A stretch of DNA of 64,000 nucleotides from contig NZ_FCNV02000004.1 in NCBI RefSeq assembly GCF_001544615.1, positions 124,001 through 188,000 of the forward strand. Reading direction: 5' to 3'. The position numbers were made by a program, and so were the translations under genes. The notes beneath the pieces are model-generated. The model saw nothing but the letters and a program-made list of their open reading frames with translations, ran no database searches and was not told the origin of the DNA. Source of the DNA: Caballeronia concitans. GTDB taxonomy: Bacteria > Pseudomonadota > Gammaproteobacteria > Burkholderiales > Burkholderiaceae. Numbering within the stretch: the stretch's first letter is position 1; the number at the start of each line of letters is the position of its first letter. This document shows positions 27,687 to 35,275 of this stretch, piece after piece.

Positions 27687-29384
27687 ATGAGCATGCGTTC
27701 GACCGAAAGCGAAGCCGCCCGCGACGATGCGTCCCTCGAAGATGCCAGCGTGCGCGATCATCCCCGATACGCGCAGATGTTTCCCGTGCTCTCCGCCGCC
27801 GACATCGAACGGCTGCGGCGCTTCGGTCACACGGAGCATCATGAAAAAGGCACGTTTCTGTATCGCGCTGGCAGTCTTTGCCCCGGCTCGTTCGTGCTGC
27901 TGTCGGGCAAGGTGAGGATCGTCGCGCGTGAAGGTTTGCTGCGCGAACGCGTGATTCATACTTACACGCAGCGCGGCGAATTCACTTCCGATGTCGCGCA
28001 GTTGTCGAACAAGCCCGCCGTCGTCGATGCCTATGTGATCGAGGACGTCGAAGCCATTCTCCTGCGCCCCGATGCGCTGAGAGCCGTGATGGTCGCCGAA
28101 GCGGATCTCGGCGAGCGGATCATGCGCGCGCTCATCCTGCGGCGCGTGCTCGTCTTCGAGCGCGGACATGGCGTGGTGCTGGTGGGCGCATCGGGCAGTG
28201 CTCGGCTGCGGTCGCTGCAAAACTTTCTTAGCCGCAATGTCTTTCCGAGCATCACGCTGGATGCCGAACACAACGCGGACGCGCTCGCGCTGCTCGAGCG
28301 TCTCACGCCGCAGCCCGACGACTTTCCGCTCGTCGTCTGCCCGAGCGGGACCGTGTTGCGCAATCCGGATGAAGGGCAACTGGCGTCGTGTCTCGGTCTC
28401 GTTCCCGAGTTCGATCCGGCGCACGTGTATGACACGCTGATCGTCGGCGCGGGTCCGGCGGGACTCGCTGCGGCGGTGTATGCGGCGTCCGAGGGATTGT
28501 CGGTGGCGGGCATCGATTGCCGCGCGCCCGGTGGACAAGCGGGCAGCAGTTCACGCATCGAAAACTATCTCGGCTTTCCGACCGGCATCACGGGACTCGC
28601 GCTCGCGGGCCGCGCCTTCGTGCAGGCGCAAAAATTCGGCGCGCATATCGGCATTCCATGCGAAGCCGAGGCCTTGCATTGCGATGCGGCCCCGCTCGCC
28701 GTCGAACTGCGCGATGGCCGGCGCGTCGCCACGCGCACCGTCGTCATTGCGAGCGGCGCGGATTATCGGCGTCCGGATGTCGATGGTCTCGCGCGTTTCG
28801 AAGGCAGCGGCGTCTATTACTGGGCCACGCCGATCGAAGCGCGGCTCTGTCGCAAGGAACCGGTCGCGCTCGTCGGCGGCGGCAATTCGGCGGGACAGGC
28901 CGTGGTCTTTCTGGCGTCGCACGCGGAGCATGTCCACATGTTCTTCCGCGGTCCGAGTTTGAAGCACAGCATGTCGCATTATCTGATCGAACGCATTGCG
29001 GGATTGCCGAACGTGACGTTGCATTCCGGCACGGCGCTGACTGCGCTGGATGGCGATGCCCGTCTCGAACGCGTGCGATATCGCGATAAAGACGGCATCG
29101 AAAACGCACTAGACACGCATCATCTGTTCGTCTTTATCGGCGCGCAGCCGAGGGCGCATTGGCTCAAGACATGCGGCGTCGCGCTCGACGCGAAAGGCTT
29201 CGTGCTCACCGGTGCAGATGTGCCCGGCAGCGACGCCCGCGCAATGTCATTGCAAACGAGTATTCCCGGCGTGTACGCAATAGGCGATGTGCGTTCCGGA
29301 TCCATCAAGCGCGTGGCGTCGGCTGTCGGCGAAGGCGCGGCGGTCGTCGCACAGATTCACGCTTATCTCGCGGTTCATGCGTGA
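27687..29384 (+). CDS. Cyclic-nucleotide-binding domain fused to a TrxR-like flavoprotein
   Basis: 565 residues with three parts: a cyclic nucleotide-binding domain (about 32-145, with GTFLYRAGSLCPGSFVLLSGKVRI), a thioredoxin-like fold segment (about 160-235), and a thioredoxin-reductase-type FAD/NAD(P)H domain (from ~248; FAD motif GAGPAG 254-259, NAD motif GGGNSAG 397-403). The redox CxxC of thioredoxin reductase is missing: at that place the sequence reads YYWATPIEARLC. It therefore cannot act as a normal thioredoxin reductase and may be an NAD(P)H oxidase or transfer electrons to a partner, gated by nucleotide or redox binding. GGAG precedes the start. Proteins of this architecture occur in Burkholderia and actinobacteria; function not established to my knowledge. 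Confidence 0.85.
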   Translation: MSMRSTESEAARDDASLEDASVRDHPRYAQMFPVLSAADIERLRRFGHTEHHEKGTFLYRAGSLCPGSFVLLSGKVRIVAREGLLRERVIHTYTQRGEFTSDVAQLSNKPAVVDAYVIEDVEAILLRPDALRAVMVAEADLGERIMRALILRRVLVFERGHGVVLVGASGSARLRSLQNFLSRNVFPSITLDAEHNADALALLERLTPQPDDFPLVVCPSGTVLRNPDEGQLASCLGLVPEFDPAHVYDTLIVGAGPAGLAAAVYAASEGLSVAGIDCRAPGGQAGSSSRIENYLGFPTGITGLALAGRAFVQAQKFGAHIGIPCEAEALHCDAAPLAVELRDGRRVATRTVVIASGADYRRPDVDGLARFEGSGVYYWATPIEARLCRKEPVALVGGGNSAGQAVVFLASHAEHVHMFFRGPSLKHSMSHYLIERIAGLPNVTLHSGTALTALDGDARLERVRYRDKDGIENALDTHHLFVFIGAQPRAHWLKTCGVALDAKGFVLTGADVPGSDARAMSLQTSIPGVYAIGDVRSGSIKRVASAVGEGAAVVAQIHAYLAVHA

Positions 29385-29400
29385 GCGATATCACTCGACG

Positions 29401-29670
29401 TTAATGAGCACCGGCGCAGGTATCGACGCCTTCGAGTCCGCGCGCACGCTTGACCGCTTCCAGGCGCGCCTGGGCAGCCTGCAGGTTGCGCGGATAATAA
29501 AAATCCTCTTCCCACGGTTGATGGCCCACGCTTTCCAGCTCGCGCAATTCACACAACTGACGCGCGCGCGCCGCCGACATTTGTGCAGACGATTGACATG
29601 CACTGAGCGTGGACAGCGCTAGCGCGACGACAACCGCATGAAGCATTGGACGAAGCGCGAAAGCATGCAC
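29401..29670 (-). CDS. DUF4148-like small lipoprotein
   Basis: 89 residues from a GTG start at 29670, chosen because AGGAG lies 8 bases upstream. A lipoprotein signal ends in STLSAC. The mature part contains LCELRELESVGHQPWEEDFYYPRNLQAAQARLEA, which resembles DUF4148, a short domain very common in Burkholderia secreted proteins. Function unknown. It converges on the flavoprotein gene with 16 bp between them. Confidence 0.7.
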   Translation of the reverse strand: MHAFALRPMLHAVVVALALSTLSACQSSAQMSAARARQLCELRELESVGHQPWEEDFYYPRNLQAAQARLEAVKRARGLEGVDTCAGAH

Positions 29671-29854
29671 AAGAATTGCTCCTTTCTGTCGTCGTCGCCA
29701 GTAACAAGCGGCTCTTTTCACGCTCGCCCCGGCAATCCCTGTTCCCTCTCAAGCCGCTTCTTTGCGTTACGACAAGACAGAACCCATCCTTAGCGTACGC
29801 CTTTCACGTCAGCTAAAGGGCCTATAAATGATGGTGTAGTCGAGAGTAACGATC

Positions 29855-30049
29855 ATGGTCATCAACTGTGTCCATTGCGGCAAGCTGTATTTTCTTGATA
29901 GTGAAGATCGCAAAGTCAAGACATGCCCCGTCTGTGGGGCGGAAGACGCCGAGTACGTTGCAATGACGATCTTCTTCGCTCAAGCAAGCAGTGACGCACG
30001 GCCTGTCATGGGCAGCAATGGACAGGAAACGCAACGGCCGCATTCCTGA
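29855..30049 (+). CDS. Small zinc-ribbon protein
   Basis: 64 residues with a CVHCGK and CPVCGA pair (Cys5, Cys8, Cys24, Cys27), a classic four-cysteine zinc ribbon, followed by a short tail without recognised features. The product is probably cytoplasmic. An intrinsic terminator follows 52 bp after the stop. Function unknown. Confidence 0.65.
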   Translation: MVINCVHCGKLYFLDSEDRKVKTCPVCGAEDAEYVAMTIFFAQASSDARPVMGSNGQETQRPHS

Positions 30050-30100
30050 GTTTCTTGCGGGATCTTCGCCTATCGCTTGACGAATGGCGCGCCGTACGGA

Positions 30101-30145
30101 AACGCCGACAGACATCGCGTAAGTGATGTCGATCGGCGTTTTTTG
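30101..30145 (+). terminator. Intrinsic terminator after the zinc-ribbon gene
   Basis: A long stem (aacgccgacagacatc with gatgtcgatcggcgtt, 16 positions with internal mismatches) and loop gcgtaagt are followed by TTTTTTG. It serves the plus-strand transcript; the convergent hydrolase gene ends 11 bp further on. Confidence 0.8.
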
Positions 30146-30155
30146 TTTGAAAAAC

Positions 30156-30992
30156 CTACGACTGCACGAATGCGAGTAAGTCGGCGTTAAGCACATCCGC
30201 ATTGATCGTCAACATTCCGTGCGAAAAGCCGGGGTAAGTCTTGAGCGTCCCGTTCTTGAGCAGCTTGACGGACTTGAGCGCCGAATCGGCGATCGGTACG
30301 ATCTGATCGTCTTCGCCGTGGAGAACCAGCGTCGGCACCGTGATCGACTTGAGGTCTTCCGTCTGGTCGGTTTGCGAGAATGCCGTCACGCCGTCGTAAT
30401 GCGCCTTCGCACTGCCCATCATGCCTTGTCGCCACCAGTTCTGAATGACGCCCTGATGCACGGTCGCGCCCGGACGATTGAAACCGTAGAACGGACCGGC
30501 CGGAACATCGATAAAAAACTGCGCGCGATTATCAGCGACAGATTTGCGGAAACCGTCGAAGACTTCCATGGGAAGCCCTTCCGGATTCGCCTCGGTTTTC
30601 AGCATGAGCGGCGGCACCGCGCTGACGAGCACGGCCTTCGCCGTGCGTCCGGACGGCTCGCCATGCCGTGCCACGTAACGCGCCACTTCGCCGCCGCCGG
30701 TGGAATGGCCGATATGCACCGCATTGCGCAGATCGAGCGCTTCGACGACAGCAAAAGCATCGGCTGCATAGTGGTCCATGTCATGACCGTCGGGGACTTG
30801 TGCCGAGCGGCCATGACCGCGTCGATCATGCGCGATCACGCGATATCCCTTCAGAACGAAGAAGAGCATCTGCGCGTCCCAATCATCGGAAGACAACGGC
30901 CAGCCATGATGGAAAACAATGGGCTGACCATCCTTCGGGCCCCAGTCCTTGTAGAAGATTTCGACGTTGTCCTTCGTTGTGACGTACGGCAT
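30156..30992 (-). CDS. Alpha/beta hydrolase of the non-haem chloroperoxidase/arylesterase type
   Basis: 278 residues. Nucleophile serine in GHSTGGGE, oxyanion region HHGWPLSSDDWD, acid in GEDDQIVPI and histidine in FSHGM, the arrangement of cofactor-free haloperoxidases/arylesterases. No signal peptide, so it is cytoplasmic. The start at 30992 has AGGAG six bases ahead; the longer frame from 31031 lacks this. Physiological substrate unknown; such enzymes hydrolyse esters and can form peracids with H2O2. Confidence 0.9.
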   Translation of the reverse strand: MPYVTTKDNVEIFYKDWGPKDGQPIVFHHGWPLSSDDWDAQMLFFVLKGYRVIAHDRRGHGRSAQVPDGHDMDHYAADAFAVVEALDLRNAVHIGHSTGGGEVARYVARHGEPSGRTAKAVLVSAVPPLMLKTEANPEGLPMEVFDGFRKSVADNRAQFFIDVPAGPFYGFNRPGATVHQGVIQNWWRQGMMGSAKAHYDGVTAFSQTDQTEDLKSITVPTLVLHGEDDQIVPIADSALKSVKLLKNGTLKTYPGFSHGMLTINADVLNADLLAFVQS

Positions 30993-31335
30993 GGAATTCT
31001 CCTTTTTCGACGGTATCGGGCAATACGGCAAAGCCGGGCATCATCATCCGGCGCGATTGTTACAACCGCCACCTTCGTGGCGAGTGACATCTACGGCGAA
31101 CTGCGGGAAGCGACGGGAGAAGAATACGGATATCAGACTTCTGGCGAAATAGCGCCAGATGCAACGTTGCGTTGCGCAAGTGGAATGCTAGACGACTTCA
31201 AAATTATTGGCGCGGAACGTGGCCAATCTGTTTGCCGGGTACTGCTTGTGACGTCGTTCGATTCTCTTATTATTTTAATTTGAATCAACCGGCGTGATCG
31301 TTTCATCTTTCGAACCGACGTCACGCCGCGTCAAG
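30993..31335. other. Intergenic region, AT-rich part
   Basis: 343 bp with no supported gene. It contains the promoter of the alpha/beta hydrolase gene and, near 31262-31285, the most AT-rich stretch of this region (cttattattttaatttgaat). No terminator, repeat or RNA was recognised. Confidence 0.45.
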
Positions 31336-31890
31336 TCACTCGTCGACTTCGCTTTCGTCGACGAGATGCGCAATCTCATCTACCTCGATACACCGTCCAT
31401 TCCGATTCTTGACGCCGTAGCCCCACGCGTGGACATGCGCGCCGGGAGCGAGATAGTCGGAAAGCGCCTCGGCCGCGTGGGGCGGCATGCGCAGCGACGT
31501 GCCATCGTCGAGCAAGGCGCCGCGCAGCTCGCCTTTGGGACCGAATAACGAAAGCCGTACTGCGCCGGATGCTTCCATCGCTCGCTGCACGACCTCCGCA
31601 TGGCGATGCTTCGCATCGTGGTCCGGGCCTTCATCGATGATCGCGCGGCCATCCTTCGTGGTCACGGCGACCGCCGCGATCATATCCACGCCGCGTGGCT
31701 TGATTCCGCGCACCGTGACGGCATCGCCGATCGCGATACGACGCGCGATCTGCTTCGAAAGATGCGGCGGGAAATGTACTTGCCGCGACTGGCCGAGGAC
31801 GAAACCGTCGAGTTCGCCATGCGGGTTCAGCAGGTAATGCGTGACGGTGCCACGCGTTTCGGGCAGACAGTCGGGGTCGATCCAGTGCAT
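31336..31890 (-). CDS. Protein of unknown function with a tandem-duplicated domain
   Basis: 184 residues, no signal peptide. Two copies of a ~50-residue module are visible: VTHYLLNPHGELDGFVLGQ...VHFPPHLSKQIARRIAIGDAVTV (residues ~16-65) and VRLSLFGPKGELRGALLDDG...LRMPPHAAEALSDYLAPGAHVHA (~110-160). Shared are the NPxGEL/GPKGEL turn, a central FPPH/MPPH and the closing G-x-x-V. The strand-rich pattern suggests a small OB-like barrel. An AAAGGAG lies 8 bases before the start at 31890. Function unknown; short relatives occur in Burkholderiaceae. Confidence 0.65.
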   Translation of the reverse strand: MHWIDPDCLPETRGTVTHYLLNPHGELDGFVLGQSRQVHFPPHLSKQIARRIAIGDAVTVRGIKPRGVDMIAAVAVTTKDGRAIIDEGPDHDAKHRHAEVVQRAMEASGAVRLSLFGPKGELRGALLDDGTSLRMPPHAAEALSDYLAPGAHVHAWGYGVKNRNGRCIEVDEIAHLVDESEVDE

Positions 31891-31925
31891 CGAGGGTTCT
31901 CCTTTATTGGGCCAAGGGTCGCTAC

Positions 31926-31960
31926 GCATTTTGCACGCAGCATGCTGCATTCATAATGCA
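31926..31960. repeat. GCATGC-type element upstream of the duplicated-domain gene
   Basis: Contains GCATTTTGCACGC, GCATGCTGCATTC and TAATGC words in 35 bp, centred about 50 bp before the start of the minus-strand gene ending at 31890. Member of the dispersed set. Confidence 0.5.
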
Positions 31961-32001
31961 GCTAGCAAATCCCTCGCCTTACAAGCGGAAAAGCCCGCGA
32001 A

Positions 32002-32757
32002 TCAGGTTGCGTCCGAGGCCTTCGACGATGCTTCTTGCGCGCGCCGAAGCCGCTCGCGGCTGTTCGACAGATGCATGCGCATCGCCGCACGCGCGGCTTC
32101 GGCGTCCCGGCGCTCGATCGCATCGTAGATGTCTTCGTGTTCGCGATTCACGCGGTCCAGATAGCTGCCCGGATCGTTATGCGCGAGCGCGGCCGAATTG
32201 ACGCGCGTGCGCGGGATGATGGTGTTGCCGAGCTGACTCAGAATGCTGTGGAAATAGCGATTACCGGTCGCCTTCGCCAGTTCGAGGTGGAACGCGACGT
32301 CGGCCGCCACCGCGTTGCCGGTGCCTTCCGCGATGTGCCGCTCGAACTCGTCGAGCGCGCGGCGCATGTGCGCGAGGTTGTCGTCGGTGCGGCGCATCGC
32401 GGCCAGGCCCGCCGCTTCGGCTTCGAGGCTGATGCGCAGTTCCAGGATCGCCATGACGTCGCGCACGGTGAGGTCGCCGGCGGCATCGATCTGGAACCGG
32501 TCCTGATCGCTCGCTTCGAGCACGAAGGTGCCGATGCCATGACGCGTCTGCACGAGCCGCGCCGCCTGCAGCCGCGAGATCGACTCGCGCACGACGGTTC
32601 GGCTGACGCCGAGCTGGGCCATGATTTCCGATTCCGTCGGCAGCTTGTCGCCGGGCTGCAGCGCGCCGCTGCGGATGCGCTCGGACAGTTCGGCGACGAC
32701 CTCCTCGGTCAGATTGCGGGAACGGCGAAGCGCGCCGGTTGCGGGTGCTGGAGACAT
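32002..32757 (-). CDS. FadR/GntR-family transcriptional regulator (FCD domain)
   Basis: 251 residues: an N-terminal winged helix (LTEEVVAELSERIRSGALQPGDKLPTESEIMAQLGVSRTVVRESISRL, ~16-63) and an all-helical FCD ligand domain with candidate metal ligands (Asp/His, e.g. DVAFHLELAKATGN and the REHEDIYDAI histidine). Such proteins usually sense sugar acids or other carboxylates and repress catabolic genes. No catabolic operon is directly adjacent, so its target is unclear. Palindromes at 32869-32887, 112 bp upstream, may be autoregulatory sites. Confidence 0.88.
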   Translation of the reverse strand: MSPAPATGALRRSRNLTEEVVAELSERIRSGALQPGDKLPTESEIMAQLGVSRTVVRESISRLQAARLVQTRHGIGTFVLEASDQDRFQIDAAGDLTVRDVMAILELRISLEAEAAGLAAMRRTDDNLAHMRRALDEFERHIAEGTGNAVAADVAFHLELAKATGNRYFHSILSQLGNTIIPRTRVNSAALAHNDPGSYLDRVNREHEDIYDAIERRDAEAARAAMRMHLSNSRERLRRAQEASSKASDAT

Positions 32758-33109
32758 TGAAGAGCCGATGGTTTGAATGCTGATGGCCCATTATAGGGCG
32801 CGACGATGCTTGTACGACGACTATCGATGCGCGGCCCTCGCTTGCAGCGCTTACCCGGGCTTCTATTGATCACGTGATTGCATGCAAAGAACAATTCGTT
32901 GATACACGAAGCAGTGCGGCGTAGAGTTCAAGTACCGCATGAAGTGACGTACGCGCGGCCGTTTTGAGAAAAGCATGAGTCGGCTCGTTTTGACTCAATG
33001 CCGAAGCGGCATGCACGACGCAAGACAGCAAGACTGCAGCAGAGATTTGGAAAGAAGCCACGTGGGCCGAGCACGGCGCGGACGCCCCTGGCCTGGAAGG
33101 AGACGAGCA
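32758..33109. promoter_or_regulatory. Divergent intergenic region with two adjacent palindromes
   Basis: 352 bp between the GntR gene and the next plus-strand gene. It holds the palindrome atcacgtgat (32869-32878) joined to the GCATGC-type palindrome ttgcatgcaa (32878-32887). These are candidate operators for the FadR-type regulator. The ribosome site of the next gene (AAGGAG, 33098-33103) lies at the end. Nothing else recognised. Confidence 0.45.
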
Positions 33110-33520
33110 ATGATGCGAGAAGTAACCGGGGCGTTCTGCGGTGCACGCAGACTGGACGAAGCACTCGAAGATCTGCGGGCGGAAGGCATTGCTACCGACC
33201 GTATCCGCGTGGCGAGCATGAGCGGCTTCGCCGACTTTCAAATGTCGATTGCACTCAGCGCGAGTTCGCCGACGCAATGGATCGTCGCGGAGCACCTCGG
33301 CGTTGCCGACCCGTACGTCGCGCCTTTCGATGTCGAATTATCGGGCGACGACATTCTTCCCGCCTTCGCACGTGACACCTCGCACGAGTCCGACGACTGC
33401 GCCGCCGGTATCACGCGAGTCATCGTCAGCATCCGCGACGATGCCGAGATGCGCGCTGTCTGCGATATCTTCTCGCGACTCGGCACCGACGACATCGACG
33501 CGGAAAGCCCGGTAGCCTGA
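33110..33520 (+). CDS. Hypothetical soluble protein (136 aa)
   Basis: Starts MMREVTGAFCGARRLDEALEDL. The beginning, with a strand then EALEDLRAEGIATDRIRVAS, loosely recalls the ferredoxin-like stress-protein modules (GSP17M-like), but this is weak. The middle (SADDDILP-like acidic stretch) and the C-terminal ITRVIVSIRDDAEMRAVCDIFSRLG repeat a similar strand-helix pattern, so it may hold two related halves. A very good AAGGAG sits 7 bases before 33110. Acidic, cytoplasmic, function unknown. Confidence 0.65.
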   Translation: MMREVTGAFCGARRLDEALEDLRAEGIATDRIRVASMSGFADFQMSIALSASSPTQWIVAEHLGVADPYVAPFDVELSGDDILPAFARDTSHESDDCAAGITRVIVSIRDDAEMRAVCDIFSRLGTDDIDAESPVA

Positions 33521-33543
33521 ACTATCCGGCTGGCGGACACGCG

Positions 33544-33792
33544 TTACTGCGGCGCCGTCTCCACCGGCTTCGCTTTCTTCTTGTGCTTGAAGTGGAAGCC
33601 GCCCTTGTGCGTGCTTCCCGGCGTCGACGTATTGTCCCCGCCGACCGTCGGTGCGGCTGTCGCTGCGCCGTGCGCATTGCCGCCGCCCGCGCCACCATTG
33701 CCGTTCCCGCCGGCCTGTGCCATCGCGACACCCGAAGACAGTGTTGCGCCCGCCGCCAGTACGACCAGCCACGTCAGTCTGTTTTTCCTCAT
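33544..33792 (-). CDS. Small secreted Gly-rich protein with a basic His/Lys tail
   Basis: 82 residues from 33792 (GAGGAG just upstream). A Sec signal peptide covers about residues 1-25 (LTWLVVLAAGATLSSGVAMAQA). The mature part is glycine- and asparagine-rich, then STHKGGFHFKHKKKAKPVE, a basic segment that could bind anionic polymers or metal. Function unknown. It converges on the preceding gene with 23 bp between them. Confidence 0.65.
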   Translation of the reverse strand: MRKNRLTWLVVLAAGATLSSGVAMAQAGGNGNGGAGGGNAHGAATAAPTVGGDNTSTPGSTHKGGFHFKHKKKAKPVETAPQ

Positions 33793-33838
33793 TTCACTCC
33801 TCTCTTGCTGGATTAGGTTAGTCGCCGCGTGCTTGATG

Positions 33839-33883
33839 GCATTCTGCATGCAGCGTGCAGAATGCCGCATGCATTCGTTTGCA
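33839..33883. repeat. GCATGC-type element with a perfect 10-bp inverted repeat
   Basis: gcattctgca (33839-33848) and tgcagaatgc (33856-33865) form a perfect inverted repeat, followed by GCCGCATGCATTCG. It is 47 bp ahead of the minus-strand secreted-protein gene. Member of the dispersed set. Confidence 0.55.
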
Positions 33884-33990
33884 CGCGGCGGTTCGGCGAG
33901 CGGCGTCCTGTTTCACTTGGTGCCGCCATGCCGCAAGACCTTCTCAGCAGGTTTCGTGCGCGTTCCTATGTGATCGTCTCGGACCTTCGT

Positions 33991-34517
33991 TCAGACCGGT
34001 ACTTCGCCTTCGGCGTACGCTGCGTCGAAGAGTGCTTCGAGCACGGGATGAACGCCGCGCATCGGATCGACCACGCGCCTTGCCCAGTTGAAATAGTCCC
34101 GTTTCCTCTCTGAATCCCAATCCGCAGGCGGCATGGCCACGATGTCGCGCAGGTTGCAGATCTTGTCCGCGAGCTTGACGAGCTTGCCTGATCGCTGATT
34201 CGCGCCGCGTGCTCGATCTGGAGGCGCTTGCGCTCGGCCTTCGGTAATGACTTGTCGTCGGTCACTTCCATCACGATCGGCGCGACGTCTTCCCCGAAAA
34301 TCTCCGCCAGTTCTGCTGGAGACGTGTCGGTGTCCTCGACCGTGTCATGGAGAACCGCCGAGATCAGCACGGCTTCGTCTGTCACGCCGGCTTCATTCGC
34401 AAGCACGTTTGCAAGTGCGATCGGGTGATTGATGTAGGGCGACGCCTGCGCGTCCTTGCGTCGTTGGTTGCGATGCTTGGCCGCCGCAAACGCCATCGCT
34501 TGAATGAGTCGATTCAT
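33991..34517 (-). pseudogene. Frameshifted HD-domain (p)ppGpp hydrolase-like gene
   Basis: The first part (34517 down to ~34190) encodes a RelA/SpoT-type HD hydrolase start: [33 protein letters not shown] (HD metal motif), then [14 protein letters not shown]. The reading frame then shifts by one base near 34184-34190. In the other frame the expected continuation appears, [24 protein letters not shown] and so on, to a TGA at 33991. One missing base (expected GCAAAG, present GCAAG, on the coding strand) explains it. It resembles stand-alone small alarmone hydrolases (MESH1-like). Either a real pseudogene or a sequencing error. The start at 34517 has GGGGAAG upstream. Confidence 0.8.
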
Positions 34518-35023
34518 CAATTGCTCTTCCCCTGTGTGGTTCATCGTACAGAAAATTCAGACGCCGTCTCCGACTAACTAGTGCGATTCATTCCTTATTC
34601 GCGCGTCGATAGACTTTCTTTAATATTAATTTTCGCGCGCATTTCATTTGCCTTGCACTGCGCAAATCAGAATTGCAACTTACTCCACGCGTAGCGGTAA
34701 AAAAGCACAGTGCAATAACTGACTCAAAGCCAACGCGATTTCCGTCGCGGAAAAGCGAAGACGTCCGTCCGGCAAGACGCAGCGCTCATGAAGGACCACC
34801 GTGCGCCATCGCACGGACGGCTCCCCCTTTTAATTCGTTAAATACGATAAAACTACCTCGACGGTGCGTGCGAGGGCTCTTCGAGCCTAAACAATTCTTT
34901 GAGCAAATCACCACCACCTGTACACCCCGGCCTAAATAACCTTAAAGGGCCCTTGAAACGTAGACCCGTTTCGAACCCGATTGGCCAATACGCTTTGGCC
35001 ATGTACAAGGGAAACCGACACAA
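34518..35023. promoter_or_regulatory. Long AT-richer leader region ahead of the carrier-protein operon
   Basis: 506 bp without a supported gene. It is less GC-rich than its surroundings around 34610-34650 (tttaatattaattttcg) and 34830-34860. It contains a GGGCCC-centred palindrome (aagggccctt, 34946-34955) and the repeated word ttggcca (34980 and 34994 area) including attggccaat. It must hold the promoter of the ACP operon and could carry a long 5' leader. No riboswitch or terminator was recognised. Confidence 0.45.
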
Positions 35024-35275
35024 ATGAAAACTGAATTGCGCCGCATCCTTTCCGAGTCCGCACGCCTCGACGTGCCCATCGACACACTCTCCGACAACGA
35101 CGATCTCTACGCCGCCGGTCTCTCATCGCTCGCCACGGTTCACGTGATGCTCGCAATCGAAGATGAGTTCGGCGTCGAGATTCCTGACCACATGCTCACG
35201 CGCCGTCTGTTCTCCAGCGTCGATTCGCTCGCCGCCGCTGTCGACGAACTACGTCGTTCGCAGGCGGCAGCATGA
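35024..35275 (+). CDS. Stand-alone acyl/aminoacyl carrier protein
   Basis: 83 residues, a small acidic four-helix carrier protein. The phosphopantetheine attachment site reads AAGLSSLATV; Ser35 is the modified residue (GLSSL instead of the usual GxDSL). It is not a fatty-acid ACP: its neighbours are a carrier-protein amino acid ligase and an acyl-CoA-dehydrogenase-like enzyme. In characterised homologous systems (Bradyrhizobium, Agrobacterium) such carriers are loaded with glycine or alanine. The stop overlaps the next start by 4 bp (ATGA). Confidence 0.88.
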   Translation: MKTELRRILSESARLDVPIDTLSDNDDLYAAGLSSLATVHVMLAIEDEFGVEIPDHMLTRRLFSSVDSLAAAVDELRRSQAAA

